A stretch of 64,000 nucleotides of DNA from Paracoccus marcusii. Its GTDB lineage: Bacteria > Pseudomonadota > Alphaproteobacteria > Rhodobacterales > Rhodobacteraceae. This document shows, piece by piece, positions 42,407-51,438 of the stretch; position 1 is the stretch's first letter, and the number at the start of each line of letters is the position of its first letter. Below the pieces are notes generated by a model. That model made no database searches. It saw only the letters and a program-made list of their open reading frames with translations, and was not told the DNA's origin. The translations under genes were made by a program, and so were the position numbers. The stretch is taken from positions 1-64,000 of the forward strand of contig NZ_VDDD01000001.1 in the NCBI RefSeq assembly GCF_006151785.1. Reading direction: 5' to 3'.

Positions 42407-44824
42407 TCAATCTGCCGGTGTCAGCGTGGTGATGCCCGCGGCCGCGGCACGGGCCAGATCGGGGTCCAGCGACATGCCGATGTATTCGCCTCGCCGCCAC
42501 AGGCCTGCCAGGTCGTCGTAATGGCGCGACAGCGGATGACCCGACTGTCCGGTCGAGGTGATGAACACCGAACTGTCCGGGTCCGCCAGGTCGATCACGC
42601 TGCGATAACCGGCCCCGCCGATCGCCTGATAGGGGTCGTCGCCGGTGCCGATCATGCCGGTGCGGGCCACGGTGAACTCTCCGCCCGAGATCGACTGGGT
42701 GATGTTCATGATCCAGCCAAGTGCGGGCAGCGCGCCCAGGCCCGGATGCACGTGATGCGCCTGATGCGCGTCGCCCCACCGCCAGCTGGTCACGTCGGGA
42801 CCGTATTCGGCGGTCAGGTCCAGGATGGCGCGGTCCAGCGACTGGCGGGCGATGGTCGCGCAATCCTCGGTCGCGGCGCTTTGGACCACGTCGCACCAAG
42901 CGGCGGCGCCGTCGCGATCGCGGAACACCGCGTCGATGAAATGCGGTTGCAGGCGGATCAGGTCGTCGGCCAGCGGCCCCAGCTCGTCCCGGACCAGGCG
43001 GTCCTGCAGCGCACCCATCCAGGCGGCATAGATCAGGGGTTCAGGCAGGTGCTCGTTCATGGCGCCGTCCCATTCGGCCAGCAGGGTCAGGGCGTCCTGA
43101 CGCTGGCGTTCCGGGGTGCCGGGCGCCGCCGGATCGCCGGTGAACCATAGATTCGCCCCCACCAGCGGCAGCAGGGCGCGGGCCGCAGGGCTGACGACGT
43201 CCAGCTGTGCGGCGATGAAGCTGTCGCGGGAATGCACCTCGCGCCCGCCCAGCAGCCCGGACAGCCGGTCATGGCGTAGCCCGTCGGCCTCCGGCTCCTC
43301 CGTCGCGAGGGCAAGCCCGTCCTGCGGGCGACGCGCCTGGGTCGCCAGCGACACGGTGCCCTGCCATGCGGTTTCGGTCAGCCAGCCGGGCGAGGGCAAC
43401 GCGCCCTTGGTCGGATGGTCGTCGGCCCGCTGGGGTGCCGCGCCTGCGGCCAGCCGGGTGACGGTCTCTCCCTGCGCCAGGGTCACGTCCAGCGCCGGGG
43501 CGACCACGTCGGCCAGGGCGCGGGTCGCCTGATCGGCGTCGCCGGCCCGCATCAGCGCCATCAGCGCGGACATCGTGCGGTCGCGCTGCGACAGCCCCGT
43601 CCAGCGCAGCGATGGGACATGCCCTATGGGCGTCACGTCACGCAGCCCCGGGTCCAGGCCGGGAACGACGGGACCGTTCTGCGTCTCCCGCAGAGTGATG
43701 GTCTGGGGGGACGCGTCCAGCACGCGGATCACCTCGGTCCGGGTCTGGAACTCTGTCCAGCCCTGCGTGCCGCGATAGCGGTCGGTATTGCCGGGCTGGA
43801 CCTCCTCGATGGCGATGTCGGCCACGTCCAGGTCCAGCGGCGTCAGCGCCCAGGACAGTGTCGGATTGCGCCCCGACAGGACCAGCGGCATGCCGGGCAC
43901 CGTGGCCCCGATCACTCCGCCGCCTTCCAGCTCCAACCGCGCCAGATAGTACAGCGACGGCACCGTCAGCCCCGCATGCAGGTCGTTGGCCAGCAGCGCG
44001 GCCCCCGCAGCCGTCCGCAGCGCCTCGGCGCCGAAGGCATTGCCGCCAAGCGCCTGTTCGGGGCGCAGGAAGCCAAGCGGGTCGTAATCCGCCTGCGGGT
44101 CCAGGCGCCGTTCGGGCGCACCAAGGCGGGCACCGGGAAACAGCCCCGCATAGTCGGGCAGGGCAGCAGGTATGCCGGCCCGGTCGACGATCTGCATGCC
44201 GCGTTCGGGCCAGGCCAGGGCCAGTCGGGCGCGCAGGATCTCCTCTCCCGCGGAATCGGTGCCGGCCGCCGCCATCAGCTTCAGGATCGCCAGCGAATCG
44301 GCGGGCTGCCAGAAGGTGATGACATCCGGGAACAGGAAGAATTCGGGCGCGCCGCGCCCCATCGCACCGTCGTTGACGATGCGGATCCATTGGTTCACCC
44401 CGTCGGCATAGGCCTGCAGCGCCGCAAGCGTGTCGTCGTCCTGCACCTCCAGCGAAGCCTGGGCCGCGCGCTGCAGGCCCAGCCTGCGGATCAGGTCGTC
44501 GGCGGGCAGGGCGCGAGGGCCATGGACCTCGGCCAGCCGGCCCTGCGCCGCGCGGCGCAGCAGGGTCATCTGGAACAGCCGGTCCTGCGCATGGGCCAGG
44601 CCCAGGGCAAAGAACACGTCCGCGTCGGTCTTGCCGAAGATATGCGGCACATTCTCGGTCGAGCGCACGATCTCGACCGGGGCGGTGATGCCCGTCACCG
44701 AATAGCTGGCGGTATAGTCGGGCAGGGACCGCACGGCGAAATACCAGACCAGCACGGCGGACAGGACCGCCAGGACGATCAGCGCGATGGTCAGCCGCAG
44801 AAGCCAGCGAAACAAGGTCAGCAT
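42407..44824 (-). CDS. Penicillin-acylase-family protein with Gly in place of the nucleophile Ser
   Basis: An 805-residue Ntn-hydrolase-like protein with one N-terminal membrane anchor (about residues 5-30). The family order is seen: alpha-chain motif ENVPHIFGKTDADVFFALG, LAHAQDRLFQM, then the beta-chain start region QALGGNAFGAE, LLANDLHAGL, and LSGRNPTLSWALTPLD. Active members cut themselves before a Ser (pattern Gly-Ser-Asn-Ala) that becomes the N-terminal nucleophile. Here residue 261, just before Asn262, is Gly (codon GGC at 44042-44044; Ser AGC would differ by one base). Without it neither self-cleavage nor hydrolysis is expected. It may be a pseudoenzyme or a recent mutant. The remaining frame is intact. 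Confidence 0.8.
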   Translation of the reverse strand: MLTLFRWLLRLTIALIVLAVLSAVLVWYFAVRSLPDYTASYSVTGITAPVEIVRSTENVPHIFGKTDADVFFALGLAHAQDRLFQMTLLRRAAQGRLAEVHGPRALPADDLIRRLGLQRAAQASLEVQDDDTLAALQAYADGVNQWIRIVNDGAMGRGAPEFFLFPDVITFWQPADSLAILKLMAAAGTDSAGEEILRARLALAWPERGMQIVDRAGIPAALPDYAGLFPGARLGAPERRLDPQADYDPLGFLRPEQALGGNAFGAEALRTAAGAALLANDLHAGLTVPSLYYLARLELEGGGVIGATVPGMPLVLSGRNPTLSWALTPLDLDVADIAIEEVQPGNTDRYRGTQGWTEFQTRTEVIRVLDASPQTITLRETQNGPVVPGLDPGLRDVTPIGHVPSLRWTGLSQRDRTMSALMALMRAGDADQATRALADVVAPALDVTLAQGETVTRLAAGAAPQRADDHPTKGALPSPGWLTETAWQGTVSLATQARRPQDGLALATEEPEADGLRHDRLSGLLGGREVHSRDSFIAAQLDVVSPAARALLPLVGANLWFTGDPAAPGTPERQRQDALTLLAEWDGAMNEHLPEPLIYAAWMGALQDRLVRDELGPLADDLIRLQPHFIDAVFRDRDGAAAWCDVVQSAATEDCATIARQSLDRAILDLTAEYGPDVTSWRWGDAHQAHHVHPGLGALPALGWIMNITQSISGGEFTVARTGMIGTGDDPYQAIGGAGYRSVIDLADPDSSVFITSTGQSGHPLSRHYDDLAGLWRRGEYIGMSLDPDLARAAAAGITTLTPAD

Positions 44825-44961
44825 GTGCGGGCAGGTCCTTGGCCGGGGGCGCGGCACGGGTTGACCCTGCCGCGCATGGATGGTGGTGTGTTGCATAGGA
44901 CAGGCGCGCGGGCATTTCAACGCACCCCCGCGCCACGGGCAGCGACCCGAGGGAGATTTGC

Positions 44962-45828
44962 ATGGCCAAGACGGCGTTTCTGGGACTGGGCGTGATGGGC
45001 TTTCCGATGGCCGGGCATCTGGCCGCGGCGGGACATCAGGTGACGGTGTTCAACCGCAGCCCGGCCAAGGCCGAGGCCTGGGTCGGCCGGCACGGCGGCG
45101 CCTCCGCCGCGACCCCGCGCGAGGCGGCGCAGGGCGCGGATCTGGTAATGTGCTGCGTGGGCAATGACGACGACCTGCGCCAGGTATGCCTGGGGCCCGA
45201 CGGGGCATTCGCGGGCATGGCGCAGGGTGCGGTCTTCGTCGATCACACCACGGTCTCGGCCAAGGTGACGGAGGAGCTGGCGCAGGCGGCGGCAGAGGCG
45301 GGCATCGGCTATGTCGATGCACCCGTATCCGGCGGTCAGGCGGGGGCCGAAAACGGCCAGCTGTCGATCATGTGCGGGGGCACGGTCGCGGATTTCGATC
45401 GCGCCGCGCCGGTCATCGACGCCTATGCCAAGATCTGTCGCCGGATGGGCGATGTGGGCGCGGGACAGATGACCAAGATGTGCAACCAGATCGCGATCGC
45501 GGGGTTGGTTCAGGCGCTGTCGGAATCGCTGGCATTCGCGCAGAAGGCGGGGCTGGACGTGGCCGATGTCGTCGAGGTGATCAGTCAGGGTGCGGCCGGC
45601 AGTTGGCAGATGGTCAACCGTCATGCGACCATGCATCGCGGCGAATTCGAGCACGGGTTCGCCGTCGACTGGATGCGGAAGGATCTGGCGATCTGCTTGC
45701 AGGCAGGGGACCAGCTGGGCGCGGCCCTGCCGGTCACGGCACTGGTCGACCAGTTCTACAAGGATGTGCAGGCGATGGGCGGCGGCCGGTGGGACACCTC
45801 GTCCCTGATCGCGCGGCTGACCCGCTAG
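44962..45828 (+). CDS. NAD(P)-dependent oxidoreductase, 3-hydroxyisobutyrate dehydrogenase family
   Basis: A 288-residue beta-hydroxyacid dehydrogenase. It has the cofactor loop FLGLGVMGFPMAGHL, the substrate motif VDAPVSGGQAGAENGQL and the catalytic Lys in GAGQMTKMCNQI. Asn-Arg after the second strand (VFNRSPAK) suggests NADP rather than NAD. Candidate substrates are 3-hydroxyisobutyrate, tartronate semialdehyde or succinic semialdehyde relatives. GAGGGAG precedes the ATG. The thioesterase follows after a small hairpin. Confidence 0.83.
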   Translation: MAKTAFLGLGVMGFPMAGHLAAAGHQVTVFNRSPAKAEAWVGRHGGASAATPREAAQGADLVMCCVGNDDDLRQVCLGPDGAFAGMAQGAVFVDHTTVSAKVTEELAQAAAEAGIGYVDAPVSGGQAGAENGQLSIMCGGTVADFDRAAPVIDAYAKICRRMGDVGAGQMTKMCNQIAIAGLVQALSESLAFAQKAGLDVADVVEVISQGAAGSWQMVNRHATMHRGEFEHGFAVDWMRKDLAICLQAGDQLGAALPVTALVDQFYKDVQAMGGGRWDTSSLIARLTR

Positions 45829-45845
45829 GGCCGGGGAACGACAAA

Positions 45846-45862
45846 AGGCGGGATGCCCGCCT
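45846..45862 (+). terminator. Small hairpin between the dehydrogenase and the thioesterase
   Basis: AGGCGGG (45846-45852), ATG, CCCGCCT (45856-45862), preceded by AAAA. The stem includes an upstream ATG of the thioesterase frame, which argues against that ATG as the true start. It lacks a long T-run. Confidence 0.4.
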
Positions 45863-45882
45863 CTAACGAAGGAACTTGGGGG

Positions 45883-46266
45883 ATGGCGGATCACAGCCTT
45901 GCCGGACAGATCGAGTTCGAGATCACCGGCGTGAACGAGCAGGAAGCCACCGGAGAGATGACCGTGACCGCGGGCATCCTGAACCCGTTCGGAACCATCC
46001 ATGCGGGCGCGCTGGTCTGGTTCGCGGACGTGGTCGCGACGAACCTGGTCCTGGGCGGAGAGCAGCCGCAGGAGGGCATGGACAACTTTCCCGTGGCCAT
46101 CACACTGAACGCCCAGCTGCTGACCAACCGCCGCGACGGGGTTCTGACCGCGCTGGCATCCTGGATGCGGCGCGGGCGACGCATCTCGACCGTGCGCACG
46201 CAGGTCACCGATGCGGACGGGGCGGTGCTGCTGGACCTGACCTCGACCCATGTCAGTGCCCGCTGA
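45883..46266 (+). CDS. Hotdog-fold thioesterase (PaaI/YbdB type)
   Basis: A 127-residue thioesterase acting on acyl-CoA or aryl-CoA thioesters. NPFGTIHAGALVWFADVVAT is the usual helix with the active-site region. Family-like strands AITLNAQLLTNRRDG and ISTVRTQVTDADG follow. The start MADHSLAGQ is preferred over 45853, which lies inside a hairpin stem; AAGGA and GGGGG precede it. The acyl-CoA ligase 78 nt downstream suggests that the pair handles the same CoA esters. Confidence 0.8.
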   Translation: MADHSLAGQIEFEITGVNEQEATGEMTVTAGILNPFGTIHAGALVWFADVVATNLVLGGEQPQEGMDNFPVAITLNAQLLTNRRDGVLTALASWMRRGRRISTVRTQVTDADGAVLLDLTSTHVSAR

Positions 46267-46283
46267 CCCTGCGGCACCATCGC

Positions 46284-46307
46284 GCCGGGCGGGTTGAAAC
46301 GCCCGGC
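46284..46307. other. Hairpin between the thioesterase and the acyl-CoA ligase
   Basis: GCCGGGCG (46284-46291) and CGCCCGGC (46300-46307) are perfect arms around an 8-nt loop. No T-run follows, so it may attenuate or stabilise RNA rather than terminate. Confidence 0.35.
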
Positions 46308-46344
46308 AATCGCGTCATCATGGCGCCATGATGGAGGAGACGTC

Positions 46345-47988
46345 ATGGACGGTCTGATGATGCACCGCCCGCTGCTGCAAAGCGGGCTTCTGGATTTCGC
46401 CGCCGAGAGCTTTCCCGAAGCGCGGATCGTGTCGCGTCGGGTCGAGGGTGACCTGCACCGACAGAGCTGGGCCCAGACCCGTGCCCGCGCGGTCCAGCTG
46501 TCCTTCGCGCTGGAGGGTTTGGGGGTGGTGCCCGGCGACCGGGTCGCGACGCTGGCCTGGAACGGGCACCGCCATCTGGAGATCTATCACGCGGTGCCGT
46601 CCATCGGGGCGGTCTGCCATACGATCAACCCGCGGCTGTCGGCCGACCAGATGGTTTTCATCGCGCATCACGCGGGCGACCGGCTGCTGTTCACCGACCT
46701 GAGCTTCGTGCCGCTGCTGGAAAAGCTGCAGGACCGCCTGCCGTCCATGCGCTATGTCGTCATGACCGACGCGGCGCACATGCCGCAGACGACGCTGGAT
46801 GCGCTGTGCTATGAGGACCTGCTGGCGGGGCAGCCGACCGAGCGGGTCTGGCCGGATTTTCCGGAAACGACCGCATCGGGCCTGTGCTATACGTCCGGGA
46901 CGACGGGCGATCCCAAGGGCGTCCTGTATTCGCACCGATCTAACATGCTGCACGCGCTGGCCACGGCGGCGGTGCTGGGCCCGGACCTGGGACCGCAGCC
47001 GCGCATCCTGCCGGTGGTGCCGCTGTTTCACGTTAACGCCTGGGGTCTGCCCTTCACGGCCCCGCTGATCGGGGCCAGCCTGATCATGCCCGGCCCGGCG
47101 CTGGACGGAGCCAGCCTGTGGGACCTGTGCCAGACCGAGGGCGTCGAAAGCGCCTGGGGCGTGCCCACCATCTGGCAGGGACTGTTCGCCGAGATCCTGT
47201 CCCGCGGGGCCAAGCCCGCAGCCCTGCGCCACATCGTCGTCGGCGGCAGCGCAATGCCCCGCAGCCTGACCGAGGGCTTTGAACGTCTGGGCATCGACGT
47301 GAACCACGCCTGGGGCATGACCGAGACCTCTCCGCTGGGCAGCCAGGGGTCGCTGACGCCGGCGCAGCGCGATCTGCCGTTCGACCGGCGCATGGCGCTG
47401 AAGCAGGCGCAGGGGCGGCGGGTGTTCGGTGTCGAGATGAAGATCGTGGACGACGCGGGCACCCGCCAGCCCCATGACGGCCAAGCCATGGGAGAGCTGT
47501 TCGTGCGCGGCAACACCGTGGCCGCCGGTTATCACGACAATGCCGGTGCGACGGCGCGCGCCATCGACGCCGACGGCTGGTTCGGGACAGGCGATATTGC
47601 CTCGATCAGCGCCGACGGCATCCTGACGCTTCGCGACAGGGCCAAGGACCTGATCAAGTCGGGTGGCGAATGGATCAGTTCGATCGACGTCGAGAACCTG
47701 GCAGTCGCCCATCCGGACGTGGCGCAATGCGCGGTCATCGCGCTGCCCCATCCGAAATGGGATGAACGCCCGCTGCTGGTGATCAAGCCCAAGGGGGCCG
47801 CCCGACCTGGGCTGGAGGAGATGCGGTCCCATCTGGGCGCGCATCTGGCCAGCTGGCAGCTGCCCGATGACGTCGTCTATGTCGACGAGATGCCCCTGAC
47901 GGCGACCGGCAAGATCAGCAAGCTGACCCTGCGGGAGCAGTTCCGCGACCACGTCCTGCCCGACCTGCGGGGCCAGGCGGCTGACTGA
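46345..47988 (+). CDS. Medium/long-chain acyl-CoA ligase (AMP-forming)
   Basis: A 547-residue adenylating enzyme that activates a fatty or aromatic acid to its CoA ester. It has the P-loop YTSGTTGDPKGVLYSH, HAWGMTETSPLG (A5), WFGTGDIASI (A7), RAKDLIKSGGEWISS (hinge and A8) and the catalytic Lys in TATGKISKLTLRE. The sequence type is that of fadK/alkK-like ligases. GGAGGAG is seven bases before the ATG. The chain length preference cannot be read. Confidence 0.88.
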   Translation: MDGLMMHRPLLQSGLLDFAAESFPEARIVSRRVEGDLHRQSWAQTRARAVQLSFALEGLGVVPGDRVATLAWNGHRHLEIYHAVPSIGAVCHTINPRLSADQMVFIAHHAGDRLLFTDLSFVPLLEKLQDRLPSMRYVVMTDAAHMPQTTLDALCYEDLLAGQPTERVWPDFPETTASGLCYTSGTTGDPKGVLYSHRSNMLHALATAAVLGPDLGPQPRILPVVPLFHVNAWGLPFTAPLIGASLIMPGPALDGASLWDLCQTEGVESAWGVPTIWQGLFAEILSRGAKPAALRHIVVGGSAMPRSLTEGFERLGIDVNHAWGMTETSPLGSQGSLTPAQRDLPFDRRMALKQAQGRRVFGVEMKIVDDAGTRQPHDGQAMGELFVRGNTVAAGYHDNAGATARAIDADGWFGTGDIASISADGILTLRDRAKDLIKSGGEWISSIDVENLAVAHPDVAQCAVIALPHPKWDERPLLVIKPKGAARPGLEEMRSHLGAHLASWQLPDDVVYVDEMPLTATGKISKLTLREQFRDHVLPDLRGQAAD

Positions 47989-48000
47989 CCCAAGGTCGGG

Positions 48001-48240
48001 TCAGGGATCCTGCGCCTGCAGGGTGGACAGCACATAAAGGCGCAGGGCCGTGGCCAGTCCGATTTGCGGCGGCCGGGCATGGTCGATCTGTCCGATTAGG
48101 GCGGCGCGGGTCAGGTCGCGCGCCGCGGCCTGGGTCGCCAGCGCCTTCCAGAATGCATCTTCCAGCGACACCGACGTTCGGTGCCCGTCTATGGTCACCG
48201 ACCGCTTCAGCGGCGGCGTCATGGCGGGCAGGTCGATCAT
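48001..48240 (-). CDS. Ribbon-helix-helix domain protein
   Basis: A 79-residue protein with the RHH-type stretch KRSVTIDGHRTSVSLEDAFW and LTRAALIGQIDHA, a small DNA-binding fold of unknown target. The start ATG overlaps the stop of the DUF4169-like gene (ATGA), so both are translated together; a second in-frame ATG six codons on is possible. This pair often travels with fumC in Rhodobacterales. Confidence 0.75.
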   Translation of the reverse strand: MIDLPAMTPPLKRSVTIDGHRTSVSLEDAFWKALATQAAARDLTRAALIGQIDHARPPQIGLATALRLYVLSTLQAQDP

Positions 48241-48422
48241 TCGTCGGGCGTGTCGCGCCGATGCGCGTCCAGCATGCGGGCCGCGCGGTCGCGTTCGGCC
48301 TGGCGCGCGTCGCGCAGCGGCTTGGCCTCTCCGTGCAGGGCGGCGTTCGCGTCGCCCTTGGCACGCTTGGCGTCGCGGTCGCGGGCCTTGCGGGCCTGGC
48401 GCAGGTTGATGATGCGGGTCAT
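48237..48422 (-). CDS. Small basic DUF4169-like protein
   Basis: A 61-residue, highly charged helical protein opening TRIINLRQARKARDRD, as in the DUF4169 family. Lys/Arg and Ala dominate and there is no Cys. The function is unknown. It lies between fumC and the ribbon-helix-helix gene on the same strand, 65 nt after fumC, and is coupled to the latter by an ATGA overlap. Confidence 0.75.
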   Translation of the reverse strand: MTRIINLRQARKARDRDAKRAKGDANAALHGEAKPLRDARQAERDRAARMLDAHRRDTPDE

Positions 48423-48443
48423 GGCGGTCCCTGAAACGACGAA

Positions 48444-48466
48444 GGGCGCGCCACTGTGGCGCGCCC
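48444..48466 (-). terminator. Perfect palindrome after fumC
   Basis: GGGCGCGCCAC, T, GTGGCGCGCCC forms an 11-pair stem between the fumC stop and the DUF4169-like start. The T content downstream on the minus strand is modest, so termination may be partial. Confidence 0.55.
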
Positions 48467-48487
48467 CCCGGCCTTGGGTCAAGAGGG

Positions 48488-49882
48488 TCAGCCCTTGGGG
48501 CTGATCATGTCCTCGGGGCGGACGACGCGGTCGAAGGTCTCTCCGTCGACGAAGCCCAGGGCGATGGCCTCCTCGCGCAGCGTCGTGCCGTTCCTGTGCG
48601 CGGTCTTGGCGACCTTGGTGGCGTTGTCATAGCCGATGGTGGGCGCCAGCGCCGTCACCAGCATCAGCGATTCGCGCATCAGCTGGTCGATGCGCTTTAC
48701 GTTGGCTTGGGTGCCCACGACCATGTTGTCGGTGAAGCTGGAGGCCGCATCGCCCAGAAGCTGCATGGATTGCAGCACGTTGTAGGACATCATCGGGTTG
48801 TAGACGTTCAGCTCGAAATGCCCCTGAGACCCGGCAAAGCCCACGGCGGCGTCGTTGCCCATCACATGCGCGCAGACCATGGTCAGCGCCTCGGCCTGGG
48901 TCGGGTTCACCTTGCCTGGCATGATCGACGATCCCGGCTCGTTCTCGGGCAGGATCAGTTCGCCCAGACCCGAACGCGGCCCCGACCCCAGCAGGCGCAT
49001 GTCGTTGGCGATCTTGAACAGCGATCCGGCCACCGTCTTCAGCGCGCCCGAGAACATGACCATCGCGTCATGGGCGGCCAGCGCCTCGAACTTGTTCGGC
49101 GCGGTGACGAAGGGCAGGTCGGTGATCTTGGCGATTTCCGCGGCAATCGCCGTGTCCCAGCCCTTTTTGGTGTTCAGGCCGGTGCCGACGGCCGTGCCGC
49201 CCTGGGCCAACTCATAGATGTCGGGCAGGCAGGCCTTGACCCGCTCGATCCCCTTGCGGACCTGATGGGCATAGCCACCGAATTCCTGACCCAAGGTCAG
49301 GGGCGTCGCATCCTGGGTGTGGGTGCGACCGATCTTGATGATGTCCTTGAACTCGGCCGACTTTGCCTCCAGCGCGGCGGCCAGCTTCTCCAGACCCGGC
49401 AGCAGCGTGTCGCGCGCCAGCATGGCGATGCCCACATGCATCGCGGTCGGGAAGGTGTCGTTCGACGACTGGCCCATGTTGCAGTGGTCGTTCGGGTGGA
49501 CGGGTTTCTTGGACCCCATCTCTCCGCCCATGATCTCGATCGCGCGGTTGCTGATCACCTCGTTGGCGTTCATGTTCGACTGGGTGCCGGACCCGGTCTG
49601 CCAGACGACCAGCGGGAAGTTGTCGTCGAACTTGCCCTGGAACACCTCGGTCGCGGCCTGCTCCATCGCATCGGCCAAATCGGCGGGCAGGTCGCCCGAG
49701 GCGCGGTTCACCCGCGCGGCGGCCAGCTTGATCGCGCCCAGGGCGCGGATGATCGGCACCGGCTGGCGTTCCCAGCCAATCGGGAAGTTGATGATCGAAC
49801 GCTGCGTCTGCGCGCCCCAGTATTTCGAGGCGTCAACCTCCAGCGGGCCGAAGCTGTCGGTTTCGGTGCGGGTCTTGGTCAT
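48488..49882 (-). CDS. fumC: Class II fumarate hydratase
   Basis: Iron-free fumarase interconverting fumarate and malate in the TCA cycle (464 residues). The signature [15 protein letters not shown] carries the catalytic Ser loop. [32 protein letters not shown] and [18 protein letters not shown] are also intact. The ATG has GAGGGAGC upstream. A perfect palindrome follows the gene. Confidence 0.97.
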   Translation of the reverse strand: MTKTRTETDSFGPLEVDASKYWGAQTQRSIINFPIGWERQPVPIIRALGAIKLAAARVNRASGDLPADLADAMEQAATEVFQGKFDDNFPLVVWQTGSGTQSNMNANEVISNRAIEIMGGEMGSKKPVHPNDHCNMGQSSNDTFPTAMHVGIAMLARDTLLPGLEKLAAALEAKSAEFKDIIKIGRTHTQDATPLTLGQEFGGYAHQVRKGIERVKACLPDIYELAQGGTAVGTGLNTKKGWDTAIAAEIAKITDLPFVTAPNKFEALAAHDAMVMFSGALKTVAGSLFKIANDMRLLGSGPRSGLGELILPENEPGSSIMPGKVNPTQAEALTMVCAHVMGNDAAVGFAGSQGHFELNVYNPMMSYNVLQSMQLLGDAASSFTDNMVVGTQANVKRIDQLMRESLMLVTALAPTIGYDNATKVAKTAHRNGTTLREEAIALGFVDGETFDRVVRPEDMISPKG

Positions 49883-49976
49883 CGGGTCGCTCCCTCACGG
49901 TTTCGTGGCGGGTTGTAGCGGTCCGGGCCATCGGGCGCAATTCGTATGCAACGGTATGCTGGCGCAAACAGCGCCT

Positions 49977-50864
49977 TCAGTCGTCCAGCGCATGCATCGC
50001 CGCGCGCAGGCGCGGGGTCAGCGCGTCGGGCAGGGGCAGGATCGGTCGGGGCGGCTGCGCGTCGGTCAGATCCATCAGCCGGGCGCAGGCATGAACGACC
50101 CGCAGGCTGCCATGGGCCTGGAACAGGTCCCACATCGGCTGGAACCGCGCCTGCCAGCGGGCCGTTTCGGGGCGGTCGCCCGCACGGGCGGCACAGGCCA
50201 AGGTCAGCGTCTGGTCGGGCCACAAGCCCGCCGCCACGCTGAACCAGCCGTCGGCATGGTTCAGAAGCGCGTCGGGACAGCCCCAGTCGCCGCTGTAGCC
50301 GATGACGAAATCGGGCGGCAGATCGGCGCGCAGGGCCGCGATCTGGCCCGCGAAGTCCCCGCCCGCGGGCAGCGGCATCTTGACCGCCGTGACGGTCGGC
50401 AGCGTCGCCAGCCGGGCGATCAGCACGGGCGAAAAGGTGAAATGCGTGGTCGATGGATTGTTGTAGATGCAGATCGGCAGGTCCGACGCCCCTGCGACAG
50501 TTTTGAAATGCCCAAAGACCTCATCCTCGGTCAGGGGGGTGTAGGACATCGGCGCCAACAGCAGGCCCGTCGCCCCCGCATCTGCCGCATGACGCGCCAG
50601 CGCGGCCGAGGTGTCGCTGCGCAGCGCGCCCACGCCCGCGATCACCGGCACCCTGCCGCCGGCGGCGTCAAGCGCGGTCTCCAGCACCTCCCGGCGCTGG
50701 TCGGCCTCCAGATACGCATAGCCGCCCGTCGATCCCAGCACGCCGATGCTGTCCACGCCCGCCCGCGCAAGGCGCAGGATCAGGCGGCGCAGGTCGGCGG
50801 GCAGGGGGTGGCCCGCGGCGTCGGTCGGCGTGATCGGAAAGGCCGACAGGCCGCGCATGGTCAT
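49977..50864 (-). CDS. Dihydrodipicolinate synthase/N-acetylneuraminate lyase family protein
   Basis: A 295-residue class I aldolase-type barrel. LGSTGGYAYLEADQRREVLE is the GxxGE-like substrate loop (Gly-Gly-Tyr in place of the usual Gly-Glu). ICIYNNPSTTHF holds the conserved Tyr, and VTAVKMPLPAGG the Schiff-base Lys. True DapA is normally closer to the consensus, so this is probably a lyase or dehydratase for a sugar-acid or other oxo acid. It follows sspB by 4 nt (same transcript) and precedes fumC by 94 nt. Confidence 0.82.
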   Translation of the reverse strand: MTMRGLSAFPITPTDAAGHPLPADLRRLILRLARAGVDSIGVLGSTGGYAYLEADQRREVLETALDAAGGRVPVIAGVGALRSDTSAALARHAADAGATGLLLAPMSYTPLTEDEVFGHFKTVAGASDLPICIYNNPSTTHFTFSPVLIARLATLPTVTAVKMPLPAGGDFAGQIAALRADLPPDFVIGYSGDWGCPDALLNHADGWFSVAAGLWPDQTLTLACAARAGDRPETARWQARFQPMWDLFQAHGSLRVVHACARLMDLTDAQPPRPILPLPDALTPRLRAAMHALDD

Positions 50865-50868
50865 GGCG

Positions 50869-51354
50869 CTATTTCCGCCAGCGGTCCAGGCGCACGACAT
50901 CGGCGCCGCCCGACGGGGGCGTGTCGTCGCCGTCATCCTCGGCGTCCAGCTGGTATTCGGCGTCGGCCTCGGCGTCCTCATCCTCGTCGTCGTCGCTGTC
51001 CTGCGTCTCGAAGCGCAGGCCGAATTCGACGGAGGGGTCCACAAAGGTACGCAGCGCATCGAACGGGATCTTCAGCGGCTCCGGCTGGTTGCCGAAGTTC
51101 AGCGTGATGGTGAAATGGTCGGGCTGGATCGTCAGGTTGTCGAACCAGTGCTGGATGACGATGGTCATCTCCTCGGGATAGCGTTCGCGCAGCCAGTCCG
51201 CCATCTCGACACCGTCGTCGCGGGTGTCGAAGGTGATGAAGAAATGATGCTCTCCGGGCAGACCGTCGCGGGCGACCTGGCGCAGCACCTCGGCGATCAG
51301 CCCCTGCATCGCGCGATGCATCATTCCGCCGTAATCCAGTCCCGATCGCGCCAT
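50869..51354 (-). CDS. sspB: SspB-type ClpXP adaptor
   Basis: Delivers ssrA-tagged and other substrates to the ClpXP protease (161 residues). The core (MMHRAMQGLIAEVLRQV, HHFFITFDTRDDGVEMADWL) matches alphaproteobacterial SspB. A long acidic linker (about residues 115-145) leads to the C-terminal ADVVRLDRWRK, the likely ClpX-docking peptide. It is normally next to fumC in this order; here a DapA-like gene lies between. Confidence 0.9.
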   Translation of the reverse strand: MARSGLDYGGMMHRAMQGLIAEVLRQVARDGLPGEHHFFITFDTRDDGVEMADWLRERYPEEMTIVIQHWFDNLTIQPDHFTITLNFGNQPEPLKIPFDALRTFVDPSVEFGLRFETQDSDDDEDEDAEADAEYQLDAEDDGDDTPPSGGADVVRLDRWRK

Positions 51355-51406
51355 GACGTTACCCTACCTTTTCTTGGCGGCAAGCATAGGGATATGACCG
51401 GGGATG

Positions 51407-51438
51407 AAAAGGGGGGCGGAGGTGGATTCCGCGTCCCC
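51407..51438 (-). terminator. Terminator of the siderophore operon
   Basis: On the minus strand GGGGACGCGGA pairs with TCCGCCCCCC (small bulge, 7-nt loop) and is followed by TTTTC. It begins at the stop codon of the last operon gene. Confidence 0.6.

Noticed and set aside
49977-50864. True dihydrodipicolinate synthase (dapA)
   Set aside because: The substrate loop departs from the DapA consensus and the context has no lysine genes; only the superfamily call is supported.
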